Assembly (NCBI GenBank): GCA_902729315.2
Contig: LR746279.1
Span: forward strand, 377,001 to 441,000
From: Spirodela intermedia
Taxonomy: Eukaryota; Streptophyta; Magnoliopsida; Alismatales; Araceae
DNA length: 64,000 nt
Direction: 5' to 3'
Below, in pieces: positions 22,200 to 34,203 of the stretch (the stretch's first letter is position 1; the number at the start of each line of letters is the position of its first letter). Under the pieces are notes generated by a model. It saw only the letters and a list, made by a program, of their open reading frames with translations, was not told where the DNA came from and made no database searches. Both the position numbers and the translations under genes were made by a program.

Positions 22200-22560
22200 G
22201 ATCAATCAAGACAAGGTGTCATGCTACAAGAAAATATCGATTGTTTAATAGAAAACTAACTGAATCAACACCTTGCCCCAGTCTCACATGAGTGACCCGT
22301 TCTGCACGCACCGTATTGACGCGGCCGATAAAACAAATGTAGGCGCAGAAAATGGTGATTCGATGGATGGCGATGGCCGAGGGGCTTGGCCGCAGGAGAG
22401 CTCTACATGTCAAGGTTTCTGAAAACTAACCAACTCATTTGGGTCGTGGCATCCTTAGAAACCCTACAGGCCACCCTCCATCTGAGCTCAAGCCATTGCC
22501 ATTCTCTCCCTCCCGGTGGGATGCAGTACGGCTGGAAATCTTCTCCTTCGATCGACCCAT
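22200..22560. repeat. Dispersed repeat shared with 38.8-39.55 kb
   Basis: Blocks near 22218-22320 (catgctacaagaaaat; gacccgttctgcacgc), 22325-22365 (cgcagaaaatggtgattc) and 22500-22600 (tgaggggacgaagaagccgag) recur in the same order at 38839-39010, 39325-39365 and 39430-39500. The repeat looks like the upstream region of the second-type SAUR. It has no coding capacity of its own. Confidence 0.55.
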
Positions 22561-22859
22561 GAGGGGACGAAGAAGCCGAGTGACGAGATCGTAGAGATCG
22601 ACAGACTCCAGCGGATGCTGAAGAAGAGAAAGATGGCGGCGGAATCCCACATGTGCAGCAGCGAGAAGAAGAGAAATCGAGTCCCGAAGGTGTTCCTCTC
22701 CGTCTGCGTGGGGAGCAGATGAGAAGGTTCGTGATACCCATGGCTCACCTGGGCCACCGGGCCTTCCTCTCTCTTCTCAAGGAAACCGAGGAGGAGTTCG
22801 GCTTCCGGTTTGCTTGTTTGAAGAAAAAGAAGAAAAGAAAGGGCAATAAGGAAGCGTAG
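22516..22859 (+). pseudogene. Second-type SAUR pseudogene
   Basis: Codons from 22616 give a basic start (MLKKRKMAAESH) and the SAUR core entry VPKVFLSVCVG. The core continues in the next frame with EQMRRFVIPMAHLGHRAF and LLKETEEEFGFR, ending in a lysine-rich run at about 22857. A single-base deletion in a G-run near 22716 separates the two halves. VPKG...VYVG, RFVIP and EEFGF are SAUR family hallmarks. This clade differs from the SAUR at 46.9 kb, having M-A-H-L-G-H in the core and no arginine-rich PERRR. Without the deletion site it would be a short SAUR. As it stands it is broken. Confidence 0.75.
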
Positions 22860-23700
22860 GGCAGCTGCTTTGCAGAGGCTGGCGCGATGAACCGCTTCCA
22901 GCAACAAACCCAGAAGCATATCTGCGGCTGACCCTCTGTCTAGAACGGCCCTCTCGGCGGGCAAACATTCATTGGAGCTGAGGCACTTCCACTTCTGTTT
23001 TCCGCCATCTTTCACCTGGCCCTCCTTTTTTCTCCAGCATCCTCCCAGAAGGGAAGATCTTCGGGATGGGATGCCATGGACGAGTGCGAGGTGCAACATC
23101 AGTGCGGATGGCTCTATATGGCCTCGCGAGAAATTCAGTATCTGAAGATCCGTGGATCTAATCGCTATCTCTCTCTCTCTCTCTCTATTTGTATCTGTCT
23201 TCATGCATCAGATTCTCCATCTTACCATCTCTGAAGGGGAGGCTATTCCATCTGATCGTGCTCCGGTCGGATCCGTAGATCGGCGTCGCCCGACTGAATG
23301 ATGTCCGCCGTTCAGTCCCTCCATCGCACCCGGTCGAAGAAGATCCGGCTGCACCCCGGTCGACATGCTAAATGCCTATTATACCCCGAGATTTCGTTAG
23401 TTCGAGAATATTCCCCGCCACGCTCGAGCAAACTGTCTTCTCGAAGAACCCATTACAAGTAATTAGGGGGATCTCTGTGGTCGATCATTTTTGGGGGAAT
23501 CTAAGAAGAAAACGTCTGATGGAATTTCGCGTGCGAGCCCTTCATGATTGTGTTGGCATCCAATCCGATAAAAATCCGTGGTCAACACTCCGAAGACTTC
23601 ACGAGGCAATCCACAGCGCCGGAGTTTACCACTCGACTGAGAGAACGCGGCCCAGATACGGCTCATTGGATATGTAGAGAAATATAGGCCCGAAATGTAC
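22860..23700. other. Intergenic, including a CT-associated repeat
   Basis: No gene is supported. 22985-23040 (ttttccgccatctttcacct) is similar to 2962-2995. 23500-23700 is one copy of a repeat also seen at 23912-24075 and 39645-39840 (shared: ggaatttcgc, tggattcaatcc, ccgaag..ttgaggaggcag, cccagatacg). Each copy stops at a CT tract. A short CT run lies at 23169-23188. Confidence 0.5.
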
Positions 23701-23703
23701 AGG

Positions 23704-23705
<2 letters not shown>

Positions 23706-23776
<71 letters not shown>

Positions 23777-23813
23777 CCCTCCCTCCCTCTCTCTCTCTGT
23801 CTCTCGCTCTCCT

Positions 23814-23856
<43 letters not shown>

Positions 23857-23912
23857 CCTCTCTCTCTCTCTCCCTCTCTCTCTCTCTCTCCCTCTCTCTC
23901 TCTCTCTCCCAC
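23706..23912. repeat. CT microsatellite array
   Basis: A pure (CT)n of about 65 bp is followed by imperfect CT with CCCT and TGTC interruptions to about 23912. Arginine/glutamate or serine/leucine open frames on either strand are repeat translations. Confidence 0.9.
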
Positions 23913-25320
23913 TTAAACCCCTCCTCCATTGTGATTGTGCTTGGATTCAATCCAATAAAACTCGGCCCTCTCTCCAAAGCCTTGAGGAGGCAGCCTGCAT
24001 AGGCAGAATTTACCACTGGACTGAAAAGTCCGCTGTCAAGATACGGGCCGGAACAACCGTACAGCCATCCTCTCATCGCTCTCTCTCTCTCTCTCGCTCT
24101 TTCCTTGAATGACCACATAGAGCGGCCGGCTTTCCGCGGCTGACTGTGTCTTCTCCAAGGCAGCCCCCGCGTGTCCCTTTGATCCTCGTGTCACCCAAGG
24201 ATCAATAGGGGATTAACACAAGCTGAAATCAGGTTTTCGAATGGCAATAAAACGGCGAGTAGATGATAATGAGATGTTAGGGGGATTCAGATTCCTCTAC
24301 TGTGTCACCTAACAGAGAATGGGAAGAAGAGAGCTCTCTGTCACACTGCCGCCACTACGGCATGATGCTATCATCCGCTTTGTTGAGTCTCTGATGATGA
24401 CCCTTTGACTGAGGTGGCAACACTCGAGCTGATTCAATAGATAAACCTGTTTCATACAAAACTTCCGAGCACCAGGACTTCCGAGGATGGCTACCGCCGG
24501 AAGACCAGGCATCGAGAGGAGAGAGAGATCGCTCAACGAGGGATACGGGATACAGAAAGAGGTACTACAAAATAACCGATACGAGATGGCGAGTCTCCAG
24601 CTCCGAACGGAGTTCTTCACGAGGTTCTTCCCCCCTTTCCGTGGCCGGTTGATCCTTCTTTATAGCCGTAGTCCGCCCGTGTCGACGACCGCCTCCCATC
24701 TAACGGTCGGATTCGACGGGACCTGAGACTTGTCGTGTCCGTTGGTGTCGGGGGGTCCTGCCTACTATTTTGGTTCCCCGCCAAAATCCGTCCACCACGC
24801 ACGCCTCCCCGATTCTCACGTGCAGTTTGTCCGCTTCGGTGTCTGGCTCCTCTCTACTTTGCCTTGTTCCTGGGCTGGGCCGACTTCTTTGGGACCTCTT
24901 TCCTGGTGAGCCGATTTGGTCACCCAATAGAGAACGGGGAAGAAGAGGGATCTCTCTCTATCACATTGTCGTCATGCCGCTGCCGCCGCTGCCTGATGCC
25001 GCTATCTTTGTGCCATCCCCTTTGATGTGTCACCGAGCAGAAATCATGAATCCAATAGAGCTCGCCATGAAGGCTGCATGCATGCCCTTTCTCCCGCCAA
25101 GGGTAATCCCCCCTTTCTCTCTCCTTCTCTCTTCCCTTTTAAACCCCTGCTTAGTGTGCCTTTTGTCATGGGCCGATTGTGACTGGCCCACTATGTCCAA
25201 TTATCTTCTGACTGCGAGAAAAGAACGAAAAAAAATAAAAATAAATCTCGAGGCCATGCCTTGGATATTGCGTTCGATTAGAATCAAAGGATTAAAACAG
25301 ATATTTATAAATAAAAAATC
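23913..25320. other. Intergenic DNA with internal repeats
   Basis: 23912-24075 is the second copy of the CT-associated repeat. 24100-24170 (tttccttgaatgaccaca...) matches 42198-42270. 24300-24370 and 24930-25000 are similar to each other (agagaa.ggg.aagaag...tcacattg/ctgccgcc). Short open frames (for example at 24487 and 24735) show no recognised domain. I see no gene here. Confidence 0.45.
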
Positions 25321-27117
25321 ATGAAACACTTTTACAGTCTATTTTAGTATTTTTCATTATATTTCATTAACTTTACCTTAGCTTACAATGATAATTTTAA
25401 ATTATTTAACCCTAGTTATCCTGCAAAAAAAATGATATGTTAACAATATCCAAGCTTCCTGATGGTCCCTGTTAAATAAGGGCATCTCAAGCTTAAGACT
25501 GCCACTTAGAATGACAATGCTAGACACAGTTGGACATAACCTTTGTGACTGGTGAGTATCTTGTCCTCTAGTTGGAGTAAGAGGGACCACCTTGCCTAGA
25601 ATCTACTTCGTCTGAGCTTCTTGGGTCACTTGAAATAAGCTGCATCAAGGTTGTACCCTTGAAATAGGTATGTTAATGTGGACTGAGTCTCACATCTATA
25701 GTTTTATTGAATAGATAATGTGGATTGAGTCTCACATCTATAGTTTTATTGAATAGATAATGTGGATTGCATGGTCATAGGATATTTTAAAGATCTATCA
25801 CAGAGTGAAAAAGTGCAGATGAATGATAAGTAAGGACATAAAACTATGAGAACCCAAGGAAGTTGTGATTGATGGGGAAGATTGTTGATGGACTCACCGA
25901 CTATAACCTATATGTGTTATCAACGCATTTCTATATCATGAAAAGTTAATGATTTGATCCACATTGGAAAATGCATGCCTACCCACACCAATAAGTATAT
26001 ATGGTGGTTTATTAAATGTAAGGAAAACTAAAATGATTTGGCATATTATCCCTTGAATTGAGGAGTTTTCTCCAATGGGATATTCTTATGAAATTATCTT
26101 TGATTGATGCTTGTAATTATTTAAATTCGTTGGAGTAGCTCTTATGTTCAATACATTTAGAGCACCAACTTACCCTTCGTGTTGTCATCCAAAGTCCCTT
26201 TCCAAATGAAAACTTTGGGGTACAATTTCTCCTGAGTCTTATGTTGGCTTTAAAATCCTCATTGTTGTTGATTTAATTACTTCAAAATGATTATTTGATG
26301 AGCACTTGGGAATATGTTACACCCATAGCCCGGCCCATCTCCGGGCCCACAACCCAATAACATACAGCTGCAAGAGTGGTAACCTGCTGCTGAATGAGAC
26401 ACTAAAATAGGCTCCAAGTAAGAAATTAGGACATCCAAAAAGTGGGGATCAACTAGGAGAGCTTGGGGGTCTCTCAAACTGCCTCCTCACCAAACTCTAG
26501 GGAGTCCACCATACCCCACCAAACTCTCCCTCTCTATTGTTTCCCTCCTATTCTTACTACCTGTTGCTTGTTTTTGTCATTATAGTGGGCAGATCTGATC
26601 ATTATCTAATCTAGTTTTATTTTCCTATGTCATTCGGGTGTCCATAGTCTTGAGCCAATCCAGAGGTTCCCATTGGAATATTGTTGTTGTTAGATAAATC
26701 ATTAGCAGATGGTAAAAAATTGATGTTAAACCTGGTTGTTGGACTAAAATTAGATTGGTTTCATTTGTCCCAATCTCGCTTGGAGAACAGTTAGCCCTTG
26801 TTCTTAGTGGATTGATGATCTTCTTGTTTGTGTTCAATCAGCCAAGTTGAATAGTTTGATGATCCTTTGTGTCTCATTTGTACAATGATTTCATAATAAG
26901 AAAATAACGTGTGAAGATAACTAAGATATTAATTTAAAAGTGATCTACATAAAGGTAAGCACAAAAATATAAGGTATAAATGTTACAATTGTGATTGGGA
27001 ATGGAATCTTCGCAAGACTATAAAAATTTAGTCGAAGATAATACCCCAAAAGTCAAAAAATACTTACAAAAAAAGTTTAACAGTTCATGAGAAGATAGTT
27101 TATCTCCATACAAATAT
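25321..27117. other. AT-rich intergenic debris
   Basis: No intact gene is seen. About 25990-26160 is a degenerate repeat related to 4060-4200. About 26868-27000 is distantly similar to the RLP-type 3' flank at 30290-30410 (shared blocks around aatgatttcata and gatttcataat). 26310-26500 is a unique-looking, GC-richer patch without coding support. Confidence 0.4.
25678..25769. repeat. 42-bp tandem repeat, two full units
   Basis: The unit beginning gtggactgagtctcacatct is repeated at 25678-25719 and 25720-25761 with one visible difference, followed by the first 8 bases of a third unit. Confidence 0.85.
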
Positions 27118-27207
27118 TACAACTTCTAAATATCTAAAAATTTATATTTTTTAGTTTTATAAATTTTAAATTAGTATAATTTACTATACAACGACTAAGT
27201 CACGTCA
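27118..27207 (-). mobile_element. Terminal remnant of the 1.6-kb LTR family
   Basis: About 90 bp (acttctaaatatctaaaaat ... gactaagtcacgtca) match the end of the LTR at 1525-1615, and the reverse complement of 7749-7840. It ends exactly where the duplicated gypsy sequence begins, so this LTR end forms the left boundary of the right copy of the segmental duplication. Confidence 0.7.
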
Positions 27208-28832
27208 ATGGAGTAGGTAAAGTAAGGGTTCTCTCAATGAGTGAACTTGAGGAGCTAAGCAATGAAACATATACAAGTTCAAGAATTTATAAGGAGAAGA
27301 TGAAGGCTTATCATGATAAGCACATTATGAGAAAGAACTTCATTGAAGGTCAAAAGGTATGACTTTTTAATTTAAAACTTAGATTACTTCCTAGAAAACT
27401 TAAATCTAGATAGGATGGGCTGTACATTGTTTTACATGTTTTGGATAATGGGGCGATTAAACTTCTTGATCACAAAAATGATAGATCTTTTATTGTGAAT
27501 GATCAACATTTGAAACCCTATCTTGAACATGATCCTCAACCATCTAAAGAGTCTTTGCTCCTCACTAATCCATGAGTTTACATGAGTCTAGCTAAAGAAA
27601 TTAAACAAAGCACTCTTGGGAGGTACCCCAAACCTTAAATAGATATCCCTTTGTTTTGTTTGTTTTTGTTATCTCTTCTTTTCTTTTTATTCCTATTTTC
27701 AATCAAGTATAGAGGAGAAGGAATGAAGCAAATAGTGAAATTAGAAGCCCAGCAATGCCACAACATCGAAATGGCTCCAAAAATTCAGGTTATATCCTTC
27801 CCCCCGATCTATGCTTTCATAGATGAGCATGTAGTATGCTTGCCATTGAGGCCAATGTCATTTAAGTGGGGGGATCAGCTAAATTGCATGAAATTTGGTA
27901 AATTTTCAATTTTAAAGGATGCAGATTGCAGCATATTTAATGCAACACCCTAATATAGTACCATTTTTCAATGCCATCCTTCTTAGTGGGTCCATCTTGG
28001 ATGAGTATGAGAGGATGATTATGATCTAGGAGGGGGAAAAAAATTGAAATCTTGTCCACTTGCTGTCCTCCGCATTAAAGTTCTCCATTGTCCTCTTAAG
28101 GTTCACTAGTTCCACCTACTTGTGTCTCCTACTAGGGAGAGCTATTCTTCCCCAACCCCTTGGGTTTATTTAGAGTCCTTCCCAGCCAAGTAACCTTGAA
28201 GTATATTATCTTATAAGTCCTTGGTAGCTAGCAAAAGTATGAAGCTCCTAGAAAATCAAAGTCCAAAAAACAAAAAAAGGTTATATCACAGAGCAAGGGT
28301 TAAGAGTGGGGTTAAAAAAAAAAAAAAAAAAAGCTCAAAGTTAAAGTTAAAGTCAAAGCCTATAAGTGCCATGATTTAAACTCTGCATCTTCTAAACCTC
28401 ATTCACTCTACACCATCTAACCTCCTTCTTAAGGCAAAAAGGTAATGTATGTAAAGCTTAAAGTCTGCCTACCCCAACCTTAGTGGCAATTGAGGCTTCG
28501 ATTACTTTTTGGTAGAAAGGGGGGATAGAAGGTTAATAGATACTCTTGAAGAACTTGGAGGAGTTTACCTTAAACCCTACTAAGGTTTCACATAGTATTT
28601 GGATGAGAACTAATGACTTCATGATGTGGAGGACCTACCATGATTTAGATAGCACTTAGACAAGCACTTGGTGCATATTCCCCACTGGCCATAGGATTCT
28701 AAACTCATGCTTCATCTGAGGTGTATTCCTAACCTGATGGATGGCATATTTCTTTTAATGATGTGATCAATCTTAGCTTATATTTTTCTATATATTCATT
28801 ACTAAGGGACTAGCAATACATTAGTAGGGGGA
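27208..28832 (+). mobile_element. gypsy fragment: integrase C-terminus and 3' region (duplicate)
   Basis: It begins in the integrase C-terminal region (the LSMSELEELSNET block near 27236) and is nearly identical to 11425-13052, including the in-frame stop near 27360, the two A-runs and the polypurine tract before the LTR. Shared stops and structure show it arose by duplication of the decayed copy. Confidence 0.8.
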
Positions 28833-30270
28833 TGTGATAAATATTGATTTATCACTAAAACTTAATTAATTTTCTCTTTAAATTTTGCATTAATGAATAT
28901 TAATAAATTAAAATATCTCTTCATATTAGAACAAAAGTCAAAAGATATACATAAATGACTTTAAACAACTATATCTACATCATGCGACTTATGGATTTAA
29001 TTACTAACCCTTTCTAACCTTTTTCCAAGGTTTATCACCTTAAGAATGTGTCTAAATCTATCAAGAACAAGGATTCAAAATTTTAAAATTTTATTCCAAG
29101 GAGATTAATTTTCATGAAATTTTCAAAGTGAGAAGAATCAACATGGAATGTTAAAGCTCAAAAACCCCAAACATGAGAAAAGACTGATTGGAGCATAAAA
29201 GAATTAAACACAGCACCCAAAATATTGGGCTCAATCAGACCACGCAAAGGATGGAGAAAAAAGGCTCAAATGGGCGTGGGTGTATAAACTTAAGAAAGGG
29301 CAAATGAAAGGGGATCTTTTTTCAAGTTCAAATTGGAGGTGGCAGCTGGGTGATGTACAACAAAGACCTTAGGGTTGCAAGGATGAGCTCTCCACCTTTT
29401 CTCTCTTTTCTTAACTCCTTAGATCCCATTTTATTTCGTAGATGACAAGTATCATTTTACAGATGGTATTTTATTCAATTTTTAATAGGTTATTCTTGTC
29501 TATCCCTGACTTCTCACATCTTGACAGTGACACCAAGGCAGAAGAAGGGAAATCTGTATCAACTCATGGAATTTTTTTGAGGTTTATAATTTTTCTCATA
29601 TACCTTACTTTCTTACGAATCCAATGAATATTTAATATTTTCAAATGATCATGTTTTGATGATTTGATGACAGAATCATCAAGCATATCGTCAGAAATTT
29701 TCTCAATAGTGAATGATATCTGTATCCAATTGTATAGTTTCTTTTAGCTTTATGATTTCTCTCATATACTTTACTTTCTTACAAATCCAATGAATGTTTT
29801 ATCTCCTCGAACGATCATGTTTTGGTGATTTAGTGACAAAATCATCAACACATCATCGAAAATTATTTTCTGGGTTTCGTATATCAACCTTTCCTTGGAT
29901 CAAATCTGATTTCATGAGTTTTACATAGAATTAGGTCACATAGAATCTGATTTCCTTGGATCAAATCTGATTTCACGTCGAATCTGGGTTAGTTTATTAT
30001 CTTATATAATTTTTTCATGATTTTCTTAAAATGTTTAAAATAAGTTTTTAGATTTTTACAATTATTATTTCCTGAAATTTTTGTAATACAATGTATTACC
30101 TCTTCTGAAATAGCATGCTTATGCTCTTAGTTGATGGATGGTCTTCAAGCCTTATCTTAATAAGCCAGCATCATATGATGCCTTCTGATGGTCTCTCTAT
30201 GGCCTCCCTAGTGGATGCATTACCTTTTTTAATTTGATACAAAAGTGATGAGCTCATTTAGAGATCATGA
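28833..30270 (+). mobile_element. gypsy 3' LTR (duplicate)
   Basis: It starts TGTGATAAATATTGATTTATC after a polypurine tract and is collinear with 13053-14500. Its 3' limit is approximate; RLP-type flank sequence begins by about 30285. Confidence 0.7.
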
Positions 30271-30499
30271 GTAACCCACTCCAATGGTTTAACAATCCTT
30301 TTATGTGTTTCTCCTTTAATAAATGATTTCATATTGACAAATAACTATTATGTGGAAAAAGAGTTAAGATTTTAATTTCAAAATGATCTGTATAATATTT
30401 CAAAAGAGATAAGGTATTTTAGCACTAAAGTTGGATACAATATTTCTCCATTACAAGAATTAGAAAGGATTTAGTTGAATAACCATAATAATACACTAG

Positions 30500-31470
30500 A
30501 GATTACCATACCGAAATCATTTAAACAATTCCAGCAAAAAGAGTGTAACATGTCTCCTCAAAAACCTTCCGTGTCCATTCATACTTATCTTGAACATGAA
30601 AGCTTTCAAAGGTCCCCAAGCACTTATTGTAATATTCATCAATGATTTTGAAATATTTTGTCCTCCAACTCAGATTGATAAAAATTCTAGCAAGCAACAC
30701 CCAAAAGCCCAAAGTAAATGACACTGTAACAAGTGAATAAAATAAAGCATCATCAATATCTTGAGTTGGCCTTCTTCTCCCAAGCTTTTGCCATCTTATC
30801 CACTCTCTTCTTGTCAGAAGAACATGCTTTTTCAAGAGGTTTTCCGCATAAATCTCAATTAACTTTATAGCTATCATTGAAAAAGTTGTAAACTGCCCCC
30901 CATATGGGATTGTATCATATAAGTCTTTGAAGGCAATTGTAAGAGAGATCTAAACTTTTCATGCCATACATGCGTGCCATTGTCACCAATATAGAACCTT
31001 GGATTTGGTTATTTGATAAGTTTGATGACTGAAGCACCTTCAGTTCTCCAATTTCCCATGGAATGACGCCACTAATTATGTTTATTGATAAATCAACAAT
31101 AGTCATCTCTTGGAAAGAATAACTTTCATACGAGTAGATGGAATTCTTCAAGATGAAGGATACATGTACATCATTTTCATAGGTCTGTATTCAAATCATG
31201 TTAGGTTTTGCTCTTAATCTCCATGATGAAATATTGTGTACACAACCAAGACATTCAAAGTGGATGTATTGATATCGTCTGGGAACATCTCTCCTTGGAG
31301 ATGATTGTAAGACATTTAAATAATGCAATGTTGTCTGATTTCTCAACAAAGTTAGCGGGAATTTTCCAAATAAACTATTGTCAGTCAGATCTAGTGAATA
31401 TAGGGGTACATGCCCCGAGGATGCTGGAATGCTCCCTTCCAACATGTTTCCTGCAATCTTAGCTTCAGTT
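30500..31470 (-). pseudogene. RLP pseudogene fragment with transmembrane end (module B')
   Basis: The minus strand encodes, from C-terminus inward: a tail, a transmembrane segment (FYSLVTVSFTLGFWVLLARIF) and the NLSWRTKYFKIIDEYY motif near 30640-30760, then LRRs (IIPWEIGELKVLQSSNLSNN-like near 31050, MLEGSIPASSGHVPLYSLDL near 31440). Frame breaks and a missing middle and N-terminus make it a relic. It is the fuller version of the fragment at 14.5-15.2 kb and belongs to an RLP lineage distinct from RLP-A/B/C, with a longer C-terminal tail. Confidence 0.75.
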
Positions 31471-31842
31471 TAGATAAAGTGGACTTGCACAAGAGGCCAA
31501 TGGGGGATGTCCCCAAGACAGCAATGCTAATTTCCGCGCTTTCCGTCATCTCAGAAAGACCCCTCCCCCTGCCGGGAGTATAGATTTCAGATCGACGGTA
31601 CTGATTGATTGGCTTCACCACCTTAGCGACATATGAAATATTATGTTTTGCACTGTTATCAATTTTATAGCTTTCCAGAGGCCACTATACAGGATATGTG
31701 ATCAATCATACTTCTCCCACGAGGGCCTTGAATCAAATTTACATGTAGTAGGCATTATTTTAATGCGGATTTAAAATCTCCGCTCGTATGCTTTCCCCAT
31801 CCCAGAGATCCAGGTGACCTCCTTCCCTCCCTCTTTCCTTCA

Positions 31843-31867
31843 TCTCTTCACTCTCTCTCTCTCTCGC

Positions 31868-31924
<57 letters not shown>

Positions 31925-32440
31925 CTCCTCTTTCTCTCCCTATCTCTGCTTTGCATGTTTACGATGCTCACCGGAGGAAGAAAAGGGGAGGGAGAAGAGA
32001 GGGTGAATGGAAGGGGCTGTCGGATCCTCTGGAGGAAATGTCGACGGCGATGAAGAAGGGGGGACAAGGTGTCGCTGGTGGTGCAGCTGAAGCGGGTCGG
32101 GCTTCCTCTGCCGCATCCCTGCCGGATTCCTGGTCGTCTACGTGGACCCGGAGAGACGGCGCCTCGTCATCCCCACCCACTTCCCCACCTTCCCGGTCTT
32201 CTCCTCCGTCCTCCCCCGCGCCGAGTTGTTCGGCTTCTCCACCGCCAATAGCCTTGCCCTCCCCAGCGCCGCTTCCGGCGGGTCCTCGAGATCCTCGACT
32301 CCGACGACGCCCGTTTCAGGGACCTCACCCTCGAGGGCTTCGTCGAGATGAGCGGTCACGCCGGCCCCAAGACCTTCGATCTCCCCGCTGCTGTAGAAGA
32401 CCAGGAGGAGACGGGGGTTTTGGGGAGAGGGTTGTGATGT
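31843..32440 (+). pseudogene. SAUR pseudogene (module B')
   Basis: A near-identical copy of 15598-16130, with the ATG at 32038. It has the same insertion after the start and the same frame breaks separating VDPERRRLVIPTHF from VLEILDSD..RFRDL. The breaks therefore predate the duplication. The CT leader (about 31850-31930) is roughly 80 bp, much longer than the 27 bp in the left copy. The 337-codon open frame across it is out of frame with SAUR. Confidence 0.8.
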
Positions 32441-32789
32441 GGGTTTTTTGTACCGGTGCATTCATCCATCCTGTTTTTTGGAGAGGAAACCCTAGTGTCC
32501 CTTCCTCCATGACTGCCGCAGCCTTCCTCGCCTTCAGTCATGTTTTGTTAGATTTTCGACCTCGCTCTAGTCTTCTACGGATGCTGGTTCTTTCCACTAC
32601 ACTTTCTCATTCACTCTCTTCTTCTTCTCGCGGAGCTTCAGCGCCGCTCTCATCGTCGCTTCTGCTCGCCAGCGGCGGTCTGCCTGTCCCAGTGATTGTA
32701 GCATACGCTGGGTCTGGAGGAAGGAGAGAGAAGGAAATTTACCCGCCAACTTGTCGATCTTCATGTTTGGAAACGTTTGCAAACACCGA

Positions 32790-33610
32790 ACAGGTAAAAT
32801 TCCTTCCAACCCGCCAACTTGGATTTCAAGAGAAACCAAGGTCGGTTAGATTTCTGAAGACGGAGCAAGAGATGCTTCCCTTGAACTCATCACCGGTAAG
32901 ACTCGAGGAATTGAGCTTGTTCAAGTTCCCAAGGCACAGAGGCATGCTGCTTGGAAATTTGTAGTTAAACAGACAGAGATCTGCCAATGAGCTCATCTGG
33001 CACAACCAGTATGAGTAGTTCCCTCGGAGATGGTTGCCGGATGGAAACCTCCAACTTATTCGATGACAGGATCGAGAGCCTTCGTGAGCTTCAGGTCACA
33101 AATAACTGCGAGACAAACAAGAGAAAAGAAATATAAAATTTTCTTATTCGGCCGTTCGGATGAGACGGATGGGAGTGCATATAATATAATAGAGAACGTT
33201 CTACTTGTCACTATCGTAGAAAATTTACCCTCTGGAATGCCAACGGCTATCTGATTGGACGGCTATCACAAGCTCTCGAGCTGCCTAAATACTGCCAGCA
33301 TAATCAGGTTTGGGTGCCACGTCTCCTCCTCTACATCACTTCACCTCTTGCCTCCTAATTTGATCTCCACCACGCAACTTATCTTAGACCATCGACAGCA
33401 GTCCTTCCCCTCTTCTGTTGTTCAGCAACCCCGACCGGGCAAATCTCAACGTTGGGGAAGTTGATAGCCTTCTTGATCTCGAGCAAAGACCTGCACTCGT
33501 CGTCGTGACAACCCCTCCCTTCGCATTCCATACAAGTCAACATCGTGTAGACGAGAAAGGCCAACAGCCTTCCCAAGACAACTCCCCAAAATGCCAGTGG
33601 AGCAGGAAGA
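32790..33610 (-). pseudogene. RLP pseudogene, 5' portion (module B'')
   Basis: A duplicate of 16490-17300. Exon 1 remnants (signal peptide MGRLLAFLVYTMLTCMECEG, then CHDDECRSLLEIKKAINFPN) are at about 33576-33440. The start of exon 2 is at about 33110-32800 with deletions. Exon 1 is better preserved here than in the left copy, which lacks the CHDDE segment. There is no LRR body. Confidence 0.75.
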
Positions 33611-34203
33611 AGAGGAGGAGGAGTCTTTCTTACTCAAACAAACCACATCCTCTTTACGGGCTCGTTGACGCTTCGATGTCCAGAGAATGTGGTGTGGGAG
33701 GGGGTGCGCACGTCTAGATCACCAGCTAATCGGAGGTTCCCCGCTGACTATTTGGTTAACGTCTAATACCTTTTTCTACACTGAGATGCATGCGCCATTG
33801 ACTTCGAAGTCAAGTATGACAATGACTTGACTCTCTTCCTTGGCTGAAATCTTACCTTTTGCCTTTTCTTCTGTTCTATAGTTATCTTCTCTCTCTCTCT
33901 CTCCCTCTCCCTGGAAGTCATGGTTGGGGTGTGGAGCCGAACATGAACCATAAATATTGAGTTGTTTATACTAGGATATTTTATTAATATAGTTGGATAA
34001 AGTATCTTCCGAGGCCTATATGAACTAGAAAGAGTTTAGTTAGAAGAAAAGTTCCCAACCATCCACTGGAGATTAGCATACGAAGTCATTTATACAACAC
34101 TTGCGAAAACCAATAAACAGTAAACTTGAAACCTTCATTTCATTTCAATTCAAATCTATTAACTAGGTTACACCAGAAGATTCAAGGGTCCCTCAACTAC
34201 ATG

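Noticed and set aside
22488-23204. 238-codon minus-strand open frame
   Set aside because: It is antisense to the second-type SAUR pseudogene, whose plus-strand frame carries recognisable family motifs. The minus reading shows none.
23706-23912. CRISPR-like or satellite array
   Set aside because: It is a simple dinucleotide repeat with no spacer structure, and the genome is a plant.
24487-24726. 79-codon plus frame starting MATAGRPGIERRERSLNE
   Set aside because: It has a start-like context but no recognisable domain, no downstream exon with homology, and lies between repeat blocks. Not enough to call a gene.
26625-26837. Possible RLP coding remnant at 26.6-26.8 kb
   Set aside because: The downstream DNA resembles RLP-type 3' flank, but the translated frames show no convincing LRR or transmembrane motif, so it was not annotated as a pseudogene.
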